From Paenibacillus thalictri (GTDB lineage Bacteria > Bacillota > Bacilli > Paenibacillales > NBRC-103111): DNA of 64,000 nt. Shown piece by piece: positions 17,360 through 25,363 of the stretch (position 1 is the first letter of the stretch; every line of letters starts with the position of its first letter). A program made the translations under genes and the position numbers. The DNA lies in contig NZ_SIRE01000022.1 in the NCBI RefSeq assembly GCF_004307995.1, positions 62,001-126,000 on the forward strand, read 5' to 3'. Below the pieces are notes generated by a model. That model made no database searches and was not told the DNA's origin. It saw nothing but the letters and a program-made list of their open reading frames with translations.

Positions 17360-17863
17360 GTGTCATTACAAGCGGTTTTTGAAAATATGGAGAAGCTGAT
17401 TGAGGCGCATCAGACTCTTCTTGATCTGGGCGAACGGAAGAAGCAGGCGCTGATCGTCAACGATATCGATCAATTGACGGCTGCCGTCAATAAAGAAGGC
17501 CGATTGATTAAGCAGGTAACGGAGCTGGATCAGCAGCGCATTCATGCGATCGGGGCGTTTATGTTGGAAAAAGGTTATCGTCCGAACCCGTATGTCACGA
17601 TCAGTGATTTGACCAAGCTGATCTTTAAAATGGACGAGAAGAAGGCGCTTCAAACCTTGCAGCAGACACTGCTGCAGACCATTGAGCGGTTAAAGACGCT
17701 AAACGAGTTGAATCGGCAGCTGCTGGAACAATCGCTTACTTTTGTAAATTATTCATTAGATCTTGTATTGGGGCCGCCGGAGGATGAAGCGGTATATCAG
17801 AATCCGCAGCAACAGCAGGGTTACGGTTTTAAGAGACAGGGAATGTTCGATTCCCGCGCATAA
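17360..17863 (+). CDS. flgN: Flagellar export chaperone FlgN
   Basis: FlgN (YvyG in Bacillus) is the cytosolic chaperone that delivers the hook-filament junction proteins FlgK and FlgL to the export gate. The protein is almost entirely helical, with the FlgN-family heptad pattern (LIEAHQTLLDLGERKKQALIVNDI and following). I start it at GTG 17360 because AGGTGA (17349-17354) is then spaced 5 nt; an in-frame GTG at 17351 overlaps that site. This gives 167 residues. The gene stands directly before its clients flgK and flgL. The family is poorly conserved in sequence, so the call rests on helical pattern plus context. Confidence 0.9.
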   Translation: MSLQAVFENMEKLIEAHQTLLDLGERKKQALIVNDIDQLTAAVNKEGRLIKQVTELDQQRIHAIGAFMLEKGYRPNPYVTISDLTKLIFKMDEKKALQTLQQTLLQTIERLKTLNELNRQLLEQSLTFVNYSLDLVLGPPEDEAVYQNPQQQQGYGFKRQGMFDSRA

Positions 17864-17883
17864 ATGAGTCAGGGGTGAATAGA

Positions 17884-19578
17884 ATGGCTTCAACATTTGG
17901 AGGCATAGAGATATCCAAAAGGGCGTTGTTTGCTCAGCAGACAGCACTTTCCACGACCGGACATAATATTGCTAATGCGAATACTGCCGGGTATTCAAGA
18001 CAGGTGGTTAATTTGGTCGCCTCTCGACCTATGGAAGCGGTAGGTATGATGCGCAGTAATGTGCCTGGTCAGTTAGGGCAAGGTGTAGAATTCGATCACG
18101 TCAAGCGAGTCCGGGAACAGTTCCTGGATACTCAGTACTATAATGAGAATAAGGAATACGGGAATTGGACCGTTAGAAACGATGTTCTTGGGAAGTTGGA
18201 AGCTATTACAAATGAGCCTTCAGATACAGGAATACGGCAGGTTATCGAAAACTTCTGGAATGCTTGGCAAGTATTTAGTAAAGAGCCTGAAAATACGACG
18301 GCACGAGCGGCTTTGAAAGAAAGTTCATTGGCCATGACGGAAACCTTTAACCACACGGCCTCACAATTAGATGATCTTACAAATGATTTATCTGAGAATG
18401 TGAGAAGTAAAGTAAGTGAGACAAATACGATTTTGGATCAAGTTGCCCGACTGAACAATGAAATATTCCGAGTTGAAGGTTTAGGTAATGACGCCAACGA
18501 TTTAAGGGATCAGCGTGACCTTCTTGTCGACAATTTATCCAAGATCATTAATGTAAGTGTTGAAAGAGCTGAAGGCGGTTATAACGTTAAAATGGGGAAT
18601 GTCGAATTGGTGCATGGCATTAATGTTGTAACGAGTTTTGCTGCAACGCCTGTGCCTGCTGCTGATGGAACTATTCCTTCCGCTGATGGTCTGACTTTTG
18701 ACGCTGCTTATAAAAATGGGGATTTACAAAGTGGCGAAGTATTCGGAATGATCGAATCAAGAGACAAATATGTGGCCAGTTACAAATTTCAGTTGGATTC
18801 TATGGTAGTAGCGATAGCCAAGGGTAATGTAAAAGTCACATTACCGGCAGGATCGGTGTTACCTCCCCAATTACCAGAGGGTACAATAATCGGAAGTACG
18901 ACTTATACAGGTACTGAAACATTAACTGACCAGGAAAGAATGCTAAAAACGGATACTGAAATTACCGTTAAAGGATTAAATGGTCTTCACATGTTGGGGT
19001 ATAGTCTAGAAGAGCCTACTCAGTCGGGAATTCCCTTCTTCACTCTGCAGAAAGGTGCTAGCGAATTTACGGCGTCGAGTATCACTTTAAATCCGGCGAT
19101 TATCGAAAACATTTCAAAAATTACGGCTTCATCGCGCGTAATGACTGATGTGAATGGGAATATAGTGAAAGATTCTAATGGAAATGAAACGGTAGTTCGA
19201 GGCAACAATTCCATTGCACTAATAACTGCAGGAATAAGAAATTTGAGGTTCGATTTTGACCCTAAGAAAAATGATTCGCAGTCTACATTAAGTGGAGTTC
19301 CTATTTTGGCGAGTGGAACTTTTGATGAGTTTTTTCGTGCTATCGTGGGTCAATTAGGCGTCCAAACGCAGGAGGCAACCCGTCAATCCGATAATCAGAA
19401 GGTATTGGTGGATCAGGTCGATTCCAGACGTCAGTCGGTTAGTGGAGTGGCTACCGATGAAGAAATGGCCAATATGATCAAATACCAGCATGCCTATAAT
19501 GCAGCGGCTCGAATATTAACGACATTTGATGAAATGCTGGATAAAGTCATTAACGGCATGGGAACCGTAGGTAGATAA
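17884..19578 (+). CDS. flgK: Flagellar hook-associated protein FlgK (HAP1)
   Basis: FlgK forms the first junction ring between hook and filament. The 564 residues show the conserved rod/hook N-terminus (FGGIEISKRALFAQQTALST, then GHNIANANTAGYSRQ at about 30-44) and the C-terminal coiled-coil end (ATDEEMANMIKYQHAYNAAARILTT), which pack together as the D0 domain. ATG 17884 is preferred over GTG 17875, because AGGGGTGA (17871-17878) precedes it by 5 nt. The middle of the protein is variable, as usual. It is exported through the flagellar type III apparatus with the help of FlgN. Confidence 0.96.
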   Translation: MASTFGGIEISKRALFAQQTALSTTGHNIANANTAGYSRQVVNLVASRPMEAVGMMRSNVPGQLGQGVEFDHVKRVREQFLDTQYYNENKEYGNWTVRNDVLGKLEAITNEPSDTGIRQVIENFWNAWQVFSKEPENTTARAALKESSLAMTETFNHTASQLDDLTNDLSENVRSKVSETNTILDQVARLNNEIFRVEGLGNDANDLRDQRDLLVDNLSKIINVSVERAEGGYNVKMGNVELVHGINVVTSFAATPVPAADGTIPSADGLTFDAAYKNGDLQSGEVFGMIESRDKYVASYKFQLDSMVVAIAKGNVKVTLPAGSVLPPQLPEGTIIGSTTYTGTETLTDQERMLKTDTEITVKGLNGLHMLGYSLEEPTQSGIPFFTLQKGASEFTASSITLNPAIIENISKITASSRVMTDVNGNIVKDSNGNETVVRGNNSIALITAGIRNLRFDFDPKKNDSQSTLSGVPILASGTFDEFFRAIVGQLGVQTQEATRQSDNQKVLVDQVDSRRQSVSGVATDEEMANMIKYQHAYNAAARILTTFDEMLDKVINGMGTVGR

Positions 19579-19596
19579 TAAAGAGGTGAAACGTTT

Positions 19597-20889
19597 ATGA
19601 TGGGTAGAATTACTCAAAGTATGATGACAAGTCAGATGCTTCAAAACTTAAATCGTAACCTTAACCAAATGAATACGTACCAAGACCAGATGTCTACTGG
19701 CAGAAAAATAAATAAACCATCTGACGATCCCGTAGGTCTAAGTTATTCCATGCGGTATCGATCGGACATTACAGCAAATGAACAGTATCAGGAGAATGTT
19801 GATTCCGCAATATCGTGGATTGATTTTTCCGACACATTAATGGATCAAGCAAATGCTGCATTGCAGCGAATAAGAGAATTGACCGTGCAGGCAGCCAATG
19901 GAAGCAATCCGCAGACAGCGTTAGACGCGGTAAAATCTGAGGTGCTGCAGCTAACCAACCAACTTATTACCATCGGTAATAGTCAATTTAATGGAAAATA
20001 TGTGTTTAACGGACAAAAGACAAATCTTCAACCATTTAGTACTAATATTTCAGAGGTTCCGTTAAGTATTAGTGTTCATGGCAATGTTGATGTAAGCCAA
20101 GCTAATGTTACAGATACGAGCAATCAATTGACAATCGTCGTTGATCAGGGAAAAGAAGTTACGGTGACCCTTCCTTCAAAGGACTATTCTACTCTTGGAT
20201 CGGGAGTTTTCGCCAAGGATCTCGAATCAGCCATTAACACCGCTTTGCTTGGGAATTCCGCTGTTACAGTATCCATAGGGAACACTGGAGAACTGGCAAT
20301 TGCTTCGGATAATACAGGACCTAGTGGGAGCGTTGAGATTACAGGTGGCAGTTTGGCCGTCAATTGGTTAAGTGCTGCCCGTAACCTATCAGACTTGGTA
20401 AAAACGCCAAACCCGGTGTCTAATGTGAAAATCTATCAAGTAGATGCGCAGCAAAGCCAATCCGACGACCGAGAAATAAAATTCGAGATTGCTACAGGCG
20501 TTTATATGCCTGTCAATATTCTGGGCGATAGCGCCTTCGGCAAACCAGGGGACCCTGATAATATGTTTAAGGTGCTGAACCAAATTGTGAACGCTCTCGG
20601 GCAAGGTGATACTAGTAAAGTTTCCGATCTTCTTGGTGGTCTGGATAGCCGAATGAACAAATTTTTAGAAGTGCGTGCAGATCTGGGTGCCAAAATGAAC
20701 CGTGTGGAGCTTTCGTCGGATCGATTAAAAGATACTGTATTGAATCTCACCAACCTGCAATCGAAAACAGAAGATGCTGACATGGCAGAAACCATCACCT
20801 TATTGAAAACATATGAAAACGTCTATCAAGCATCATTGTCAGTAGGGGCTAAAGTAATAACGCCAAGTTTAGTCGACTTTTTAAAATAA
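19597..20889 (+). CDS. flgL: Flagellar hook-associated protein FlgL (HAP3)
   Basis: FlgL is the second junction protein, between FlgK and flagellin. The N-terminus (RITQSMMTSQMLQNLNRNL ... STGRKINKPSDDPVGLSYSM) and the C-terminus (DTVLNLTNLQSKTEDADMAETITLLKTYENVYQASLSVGAKV) are the flagellin-like D0/D1 helices of the family. At 430 residues it is longer than the roughly 300-residue Bacillus protein, because of a beta-rich central domain (about 150-290). ATG 19597 follows AAAGAGGTGA; a second ATG at 19600 is equivalent. It lies 18 bases after flgK, in one operon. Confidence 0.95.
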   Translation: MMGRITQSMMTSQMLQNLNRNLNQMNTYQDQMSTGRKINKPSDDPVGLSYSMRYRSDITANEQYQENVDSAISWIDFSDTLMDQANAALQRIRELTVQAANGSNPQTALDAVKSEVLQLTNQLITIGNSQFNGKYVFNGQKTNLQPFSTNISEVPLSISVHGNVDVSQANVTDTSNQLTIVVDQGKEVTVTLPSKDYSTLGSGVFAKDLESAINTALLGNSAVTVSIGNTGELAIASDNTGPSGSVEITGGSLAVNWLSAARNLSDLVKTPNPVSNVKIYQVDAQQSQSDDREIKFEIATGVYMPVNILGDSAFGKPGDPDNMFKVLNQIVNALGQGDTSKVSDLLGGLDSRMNKFLEVRADLGAKMNRVELSSDRLKDTVLNLTNLQSKTEDADMAETITLLKTYENVYQASLSVGAKVITPSLVDFLK

Positions 20890-20914
20890 CACTTTAAAAT
20901 GGGGGTAGGTTGAC

Positions 20915-21484
20915 TTGGTATCTTTGCCCAGCATTCAAATTCACCAACAATACGCCCAAATAGGGATTGAAACCGACCGCGGGCAGCTAGAGATCAGGCA
21001 GCCTCGTCCCGATTTTGAAATTCAGACAAAACCAGCCAAGCTTGAAACGACATACCGCAAGGGAGATCAAGTTATCGACCAAAGTGCTTCTTGGGAGGCA
21101 TTGGGTAAAGGAACTATATTTCAGTTTACAGAACGTGTTGCGGATGAGTCAAAGAGCATTGCGATGGAAGGTATTGGACGCAGGGTAGATGAGGGGAATC
21201 GGTTGGCAGCCATTCAAAATGGAGGTAATCCAATCTCTGAGATTGCCTTTGAAAGTGCATTTAGAGACTTCAAAATGAACTATGAAGGCCCCTTCTACAC
21301 AACAAGTGTCAAGCTAACGTATACTCCTAATAGGCCTGAGGTTCACTTTGAACCTGGTGATGTTAACATAACCGCCAAGGTGAACCCTCCTGAGATTAAC
21401 TATAGTCCAGGTAAAGTCAATATATATATGCTCCAAAAAAACGCTGTGGAAATTGTGCCACCTCAAATTGATGCTAGGTTGTAA
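20915..21484 (+). CDS. yviE: YviE/DUF6470 flagellar-operon protein
   Basis: This 189-residue protein of unknown function occupies the yviE position between flgL and fliW, as in Bacillus. It opens with LPSIQIHQQYAQIGIETDRG and a QPRPDFEIQ segment typical of DUF6470 proteins. It closes with a repetitive run of V-(N/H)-(I/F)-x-P-G motifs (FEPGDVNI, YSPGKVNIY; about residues 148-175). The start is TTG 20915 after GGGGGTAGGTTG. There is no signal peptide or membrane segment. A terminator hairpin follows at 21516, separating it from fliW. Confidence 0.85.
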   Translation: MVSLPSIQIHQQYAQIGIETDRGQLEIRQPRPDFEIQTKPAKLETTYRKGDQVIDQSASWEALGKGTIFQFTERVADESKSIAMEGIGRRVDEGNRLAAIQNGGNPISEIAFESAFRDFKMNYEGPFYTTSVKLTYTPNRPEVHFEPGDVNITAKVNPPEINYSPGKVNIYMLQKNAVEIVPPQIDARL

Positions 21485-21515
21485 CCTATGTCATAATAAA
21501 AGATGCTGGATACCG

Positions 21516-21542
21516 ACTATAGATGATAATCTATAGTTTTTT
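21516..21542 (+). terminator. Intrinsic terminator between yviE and fliW
   Basis: ACTATAGAT (21516-21524) pairs perfectly with 21529-21537 around GATA, followed by five more T. It should at least partly separate expression of flgMNKL-yviE from fliW-csrA. Confidence 0.8.
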
Positions 21543-21585
21543 ATATATTAGTTTTGGATTTAATCCGGAAAAGGAAGTGGCTATA

Positions 21586-22047
21586 TTGCTAAAGCTTACC
21601 ACTAGTCGATTTGGCGAAATAGAAATTGATGAGCAAGGGATCGTTTCTTTTGCTCATGGAATTCCAGGATTTGACCAAATGAATCGATTTGTGTTTCTCC
21701 ATCAGAATCAATCGGAAATTCCCTTTTCTTTTATGCAGTCAGTTCAAGACGGTGACTTGGCCTTTATTGTCGTTGATCCTTTTCAGTTTTTTCCGAACTA
21801 CAATTTTGAACTACCCGAAAGTGTCCAAGCGGATCTGCAAGTAGAAAACGAATCAGACCTTATGGTTTTTTCAATTATGTCGATAAGTAAATTAGGGGAA
21901 ATTAGTCTGAATTTATTAGCGCCTGTCATTATCAATCAGCGATGCAAACTCGGAAAGCAAATGATTCTCCATCAGACTGATTATAAAACAAAGCATTTTT
22001 TTCAAATAGGAGCCGACTCGGCGGCGGGTAAAGGTGGTGGCCTCTGA
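21586..22047 (+). CDS. fliW: Flagellar assembly factor FliW
   Basis: FliW binds CsrA and flagellin in a partner-switching loop. When free flagellin is low, FliW is released to inhibit CsrA and hag translation rises. The 153 residues carry family signatures FGEIEIDEQGIVSFAHGIPGF near the start and NLLAPVIIN near 115. I start at TTG 21586, 8 nt after AAGGAAG (21571-21577); an upstream in-frame ATG at 21523 lies inside the terminator hairpin. The stop overlaps the csrA start by one base (TGATG), so fliW and csrA are translationally coupled. Confidence 0.94.
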   Translation: MLKLTTSRFGEIEIDEQGIVSFAHGIPGFDQMNRFVFLHQNQSEIPFSFMQSVQDGDLAFIVVDPFQFFPNYNFELPESVQADLQVENESDLMVFSIMSISKLGEISLNLLAPVIINQRCKLGKQMILHQTDYKTKHFFQIGADSAAGKGGGL

Positions 22048-22283
22048 TGCTTGTGCTGTCACGTAAAAAAGGCGAATCAATCGTCATTAACGGAAACATC
22101 GAACTCGTTGTCGTCAGCGTAGAGGGAGATCAGGTACGGTTGGGTATTAAGGCGCCGAAAGATGTAGACATATTTCGGAAGGAAGTATTTCTATCCATTC
22201 AACAGTCCAATCAGGAAGCGTCTGAATCAGCCATGTTTCCGGACGATTTGATTAAGATATTTAGAAATCCGGAGAAAAATTAA
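22047..22283 (+). CDS. csrA: Carbon storage regulator CsrA
   Basis: CsrA is a small homodimeric RNA-binding protein that blocks ribosome access to GGA-containing leaders, here most likely hag. The 78 residues begin with the invariant MLVLSRKKGESIVI and contain the beta-strands and RLGIKAP stretch of the RNA-binding face. It is longer than many CsrA proteins at the C-terminus, as in Bacillus and Paenibacillus, where the extension contacts FliW. AGGTGGTGG at 22032-22040 serves as ribosome-binding site. The target hairpin lies about 160 bases downstream. Confidence 0.96.
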   Translation: MLVLSRKKGESIVINGNIELVVVSVEGDQVRLGIKAPKDVDIFRKEVFLSIQQSNQEASESAMFPDDLIKIFRNPEKN

Positions 22284-22305
22284 GCAATTTCGTATAAAAC
22301 TCATA

Positions 22306-22330
22306 TTGGGTGAACCCAAATTGTTTTTTT
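22306..22330 (+). terminator. Weak terminator after csrA
   Basis: TTGGG (22306-22310), loop TGAA, CCCAA (22315-22319), then a T-run through 22330. The short stem suggests partial termination before hag. Confidence 0.5.
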
Positions 22331-22365
22331 GGCAAAAAATCTATTGATTTTGAAATAAATTGCTC

Positions 22366-22393
22366 TAACATTTTTTGCGCGAAAGTTCGATAT
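22366..22393 (+). promoter_or_regulatory. Candidate sigma-D promoter of hag
   Basis: TAAC (22366-22369), 16-bp spacer, TTCGATAT (22386-22393), six of eight to the sigma-D -10. It predicts a leader of about 90 nt. The architecture equals those before flgM and flaG. Confidence 0.6.
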
Positions 22394-22441
22394 TGAATAT
22401 AGACACTATTTCTAGGGCGGCCGACCTAAAGAAATGGTTCC

Positions 22442-22483
22442 CCCACAAGGATGTGGGAGAAATATAGAACTTCAAGGAGGAAG
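22442..22483 (+). promoter_or_regulatory. CsrA-binding hairpin and overlapping ribosome-binding site in the hag leader
   Basis: CCCACA (22442-22447) and TGTGGG (22452-22457) form a stem that presents AGGA (22448-22451) in a tetraloop. CACAAGGATGT is almost the SELEX consensus RUACARGGAUGU. A second GGA site is the Shine-Dalgarno AAGGAGGAAG (22474-22483). Two sites, one blocking the ribosome-binding site, are the arrangement known for B. subtilis hag. Confidence 0.85.
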
Positions 22484-22489
22484 AATGTA

Positions 22490-24463
22490 ATGAGAATTAA
22501 CCACAACTTGGCATCGCTGAACACGTATCGTCAGCTGTCGACAAATAACACAAACACAGGTAAAAACATCGAAAAATTATCCTCGGGTCTTCGTATTAAC
22601 CGCGCTGGCGACGACGCAGCAGGTCTTGCAATTTCCGAGAAAATGAGAGCGCAAATCCGTGGCTTGGACCAGGCTTCCCGGAACTCTCAAGATGCTATCT
22701 CCTTAGTTCAAACAACTGAGGGCGCACTGAGCGAAACTCAAAACATTTTACAACGTATGCGTGAATTGGCTACTCAAGCAGCCAACGACACAAACGTAGC
22801 AGTTGACCGTAACGAGATCCAGAAGGAAGTTAACCAACTGTCCTCCGAGATTAATCGTATCGGTAACACCACTGAGTTCAATACGCAAAAGCTGTTGAAC
22901 GGTGACAAGGCTAATACGTTGACGAAGTTTAGTGGGCTTTTCACCAATGCAGCAGGATCTAAAACTACGACTGCAAGTGGTGCTAATGGAATAACTAATG
23001 TAGTAATTGCAGGAACTACGGGATTGACTTCCGGTACTAATACCATTAACATCACTAAAACAGTCGATGCGCTTGCAAACGCAAAAGTTCAAGACGCTGC
23101 TGCATCTTACTCGTCTGGCGTAGATGGTAAAGTTGCATTCTCAGGTAACGGGGTAAACCTTGGTGCTTCGGGCGGCAACACTTATGCTAATAGCGGCGAC
23201 ATTGTAATCGGTGTAGTTGTATCAGGTACTGATAAATTTATTACGATTAAAGCTAGCGGAGCCAGCGGTAAAATCGATGACATTAAAAAGGTCGGTTCTG
23301 ACGGCAAGCTTGCTTACGATAACCTTGGAATTACATTTAGCATTGATGTAAGTAAAGTAACGGCTAATGGTGACATCACTTTTGCCCGCGCTAAGGTCAG
23401 TGGCCAAACCACTCTGGGTACTGATTTGCAAGGATATGCAGGCACCAACGCAGGGGACAATAAATGGTTTAGTGGTACTTCTGTTACAGTTGGATTGCCG
23501 ACTTCCGGTGCAACCAGCCCAACCCAATTGCCAATGACTGATATGAACTGGACCATCATTCTTTCAGGCACTGCTGGAGGGAAGGGATTCAGAGTATCCG
23601 GCGTAGGTAAAGATGGTACTCTTATTCAGGATTCGATTGCAACAAGTGTTTCTGGTGGAGTTAACTACAGCGGCTATGGACTTACATTTAAACTTCAAGG
23701 TGGTTCCGGTAGTTCGGGCGATAAAATTTCCTTTGAAACAAAACCAACCTTTACTTACAAGGCTTCGTTAAATGGTGGTACAGCTGCAACGATTGCAAGT
23801 GGTGTGTCTGGAGGTGCTACTGTTACGGCTTCCGGCTTCTCAGTTGGTGGTGTGAAGATCGACTCAACCAATATCAAGGCAGGCAGTTCTTCTTTCAATG
23901 TAGTTACTGCTGGCAGCAGCGGTACAGATAAATCACTTACGTTCCAGATTGGCGCCAACCAAAATCAATCTATGTCTTTGAGCATTAACGACATGAGAGC
24001 CAACAAAATTGGTGTTGTGTCTGATAGTGCTGGGGCAAAAGTTGTTAATTTGTCTCGTGACGTTGACGGCGTAACTTCCGGTGCCGACCATGCAATGACT
24101 GCTTGGTATACGACGGTTGCGAATGTAACGAACGGTACAGACTCCACTGACGTTCAGTACGCATTGGATATGTCCGACAGCAAGAAAGCTGCAGCGGCTA
24201 TTACGGTTATCAACGATGCTATCGAGCGTGTTTCTTCCGAACGTTCCAAGCTGGGTGCTAACCAAAACCGTCTGGAGCACACCATCAACAACCTGGAGAC
24301 TTCCTCCGAGAACTTGACAGCTGCAGAATCCCGTATCCGCGATGTAGACATGGCGAAAGAGATGATGGACTTCACGAAGAACAACATCTTGACCCAGGCT
24401 GCACAAGCGATGCTGGCACAAGCGAATCAACAACCTCAAGGCGTTCTGCAATTGCTCCGTTAA
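22490..24463 (+). CDS. hag: Flagellin Hag, large form
   Basis: This is the filament subunit. ATG 22490 starts the canonical MRINHNLASLNTYRQLS; the preceding ATG at 22485 is followed at once by TAA, and a farther in-frame start would lie in the CsrA hairpin. Conserved D0/D1 helices occupy about residues 1-145 and the last 100 (DAIERVSSERSKLGANQNRL...AQAMLAQANQQPQGVLQLL). Between them is a variable Gly/Ser/Thr/Ala-rich domain of roughly 400 residues, so the protein (657 residues) is more than twice as long as Bacillus Hag. That surface domain is the likely acceptor of the glycan made by the following island. Expression is probably controlled by sigma-D and CsrA. Confidence 0.97.
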   Translation: MRINHNLASLNTYRQLSTNNTNTGKNIEKLSSGLRINRAGDDAAGLAISEKMRAQIRGLDQASRNSQDAISLVQTTEGALSETQNILQRMRELATQAANDTNVAVDRNEIQKEVNQLSSEINRIGNTTEFNTQKLLNGDKANTLTKFSGLFTNAAGSKTTTASGANGITNVVIAGTTGLTSGTNTINITKTVDALANAKVQDAAASYSSGVDGKVAFSGNGVNLGASGGNTYANSGDIVIGVVVSGTDKFITIKASGASGKIDDIKKVGSDGKLAYDNLGITFSIDVSKVTANGDITFARAKVSGQTTLGTDLQGYAGTNAGDNKWFSGTSVTVGLPTSGATSPTQLPMTDMNWTIILSGTAGGKGFRVSGVGKDGTLIQDSIATSVSGGVNYSGYGLTFKLQGGSGSSGDKISFETKPTFTYKASLNGGTAATIASGVSGGATVTASGFSVGGVKIDSTNIKAGSSSFNVVTAGSSGTDKSLTFQIGANQNQSMSLSINDMRANKIGVVSDSAGAKVVNLSRDVDGVTSGADHAMTAWYTTVANVTNGTDSTDVQYALDMSDSKKAAAAITVINDAIERVSSERSKLGANQNRLEHTINNLETSSENLTAAESRIRDVDMAKEMMDFTKNNILTQAAQAMLAQANQQPQGVLQLLR

Positions 24464-24476
24464 TTTGCTGGTATGG

Positions 24477-24507
24477 AAAAAGAGATCCCGTATGGGATCT
24501 CTTTTTT
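24477..24507 (+). terminator. Strong intrinsic terminator of hag
   Basis: A 13-bp perfect stem (24477-24489 with 24494-24506), loop GTAT, six T at the end. Confidence 0.95.
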
Positions 24508-24762
24508 GTAATATAGGCAATCGTAAACTTTAGTAAGAGTTACGGCTAGGAGTAATTAATGATCTTACTTTAGGGGAGTTTTAGCAAGTAAAATTTAAAT
24601 GTATCAGGTTGTCAACAGCAAGAATGAATTATCCTTGCAGAGGACAGCCCTTTTATCATAGATCTGATGCTCTTTGGATGAAAGTTCCTATTCATAAAAG
24701 GTCGGAAAAATCCGATATAAATTTGTACAGCCTCTTAATATCGCGTAATTGGGGGAATTTTA

Positions 24763-25338
24763 GTGAGACTCGAAATGATGGATCAAACATTGGGTTTTGA
24801 TAATACAATTGAAGGAATACATCAAGCCGTGGACTATGTAAAACGTACAATAGAAGAGACTCGGTTGCATCTTGATTATATGAAGATCGATGGAAATGAA
24901 ATATACGATGATTTTGAAAGTTATCTGGAAGAGAGAGTGACACAAGTTCAATTCATTAAAGTGGAGCTTAAAACTAAGAAGCAGATGGTTTTAAGTATTG
25001 TTGAATCTATGCATGAATATGTACAGCGTGTGATACCCGAAATTAATCGGCTGAATGAGGAGTTCTACGGAAATATGAATAAGCCTTGGGATCGCTTGAT
25101 CGAGCTTCTCCAAGGTTGTGAATGGATTATTGAGGTGGTTGATATACTGAAAATTCCGGGGACTGATTATAATGAAATAAAAAACTACTCACAATTAGTA
25201 ACTTTAACAGAAGCTTTACAGAAGCAGTTTTCCGAATTGGAGCAGGCGATGAATAACACTGACATGGTGCTTATTGGAGATATACTGAAATACGAGATAT
25301 TGCCGATTTTTGAAGAGTTCCAAATAAGTTTATCTTAA
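24763..25338 (+). CDS. Helical protein of unknown function preceding Maf
   Basis: This 191-residue acidic, cytosolic, almost wholly helical protein starts at GTG 24763 after GGGGGAA (24751-24757). Segments such as IEGIHQAVDYVKRTIEETRLHLDYM and LTEALQKQFSELEQAM are predicted amphipathic or coiled-coil helices. There is no signal peptide, cysteine motif or known catalytic signature. It lies 25 bases before the Maf-type glycosyltransferase and 300 bases after hag, so it is likely co-expressed with the glycosylation genes. A chaperone, scaffold or Maf partner is a reasonable guess; I do not recognise the family. Confidence 0.75.
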   Translation: MRLEMMDQTLGFDNTIEGIHQAVDYVKRTIEETRLHLDYMKIDGNEIYDDFESYLEERVTQVQFIKVELKTKKQMVLSIVESMHEYVQRVIPEINRLNEEFYGNMNKPWDRLIELLQGCEWIIEVVDILKIPGTDYNEIKNYSQLVTLTEALQKQFSELEQAMNNTDMVLIGDILKYEILPIFEEFQISLS

Positions 25339-25363
25339 TTCTCATGTAAAGAGGTCGTTAAAA

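Noticed and set aside
22451..22489. Farther in-frame start for flagellin
   Set aside because: It would begin inside the CsrA hairpin and lacks its own ribosome-binding site; MRINHNL is the canonical flagellin start.
24711..24718. Sigma-D promoter (TCCGATAT) before the gene at 24763
   Set aside because: The nearest TAAA is only 12 bases upstream, unlike the 16-bp spacing of the other three candidates.
24609..24800. Small 63-codon frame after hag
   Set aside because: It lacks a ribosome-binding site and runs into the gene starting at 24763 in another frame.
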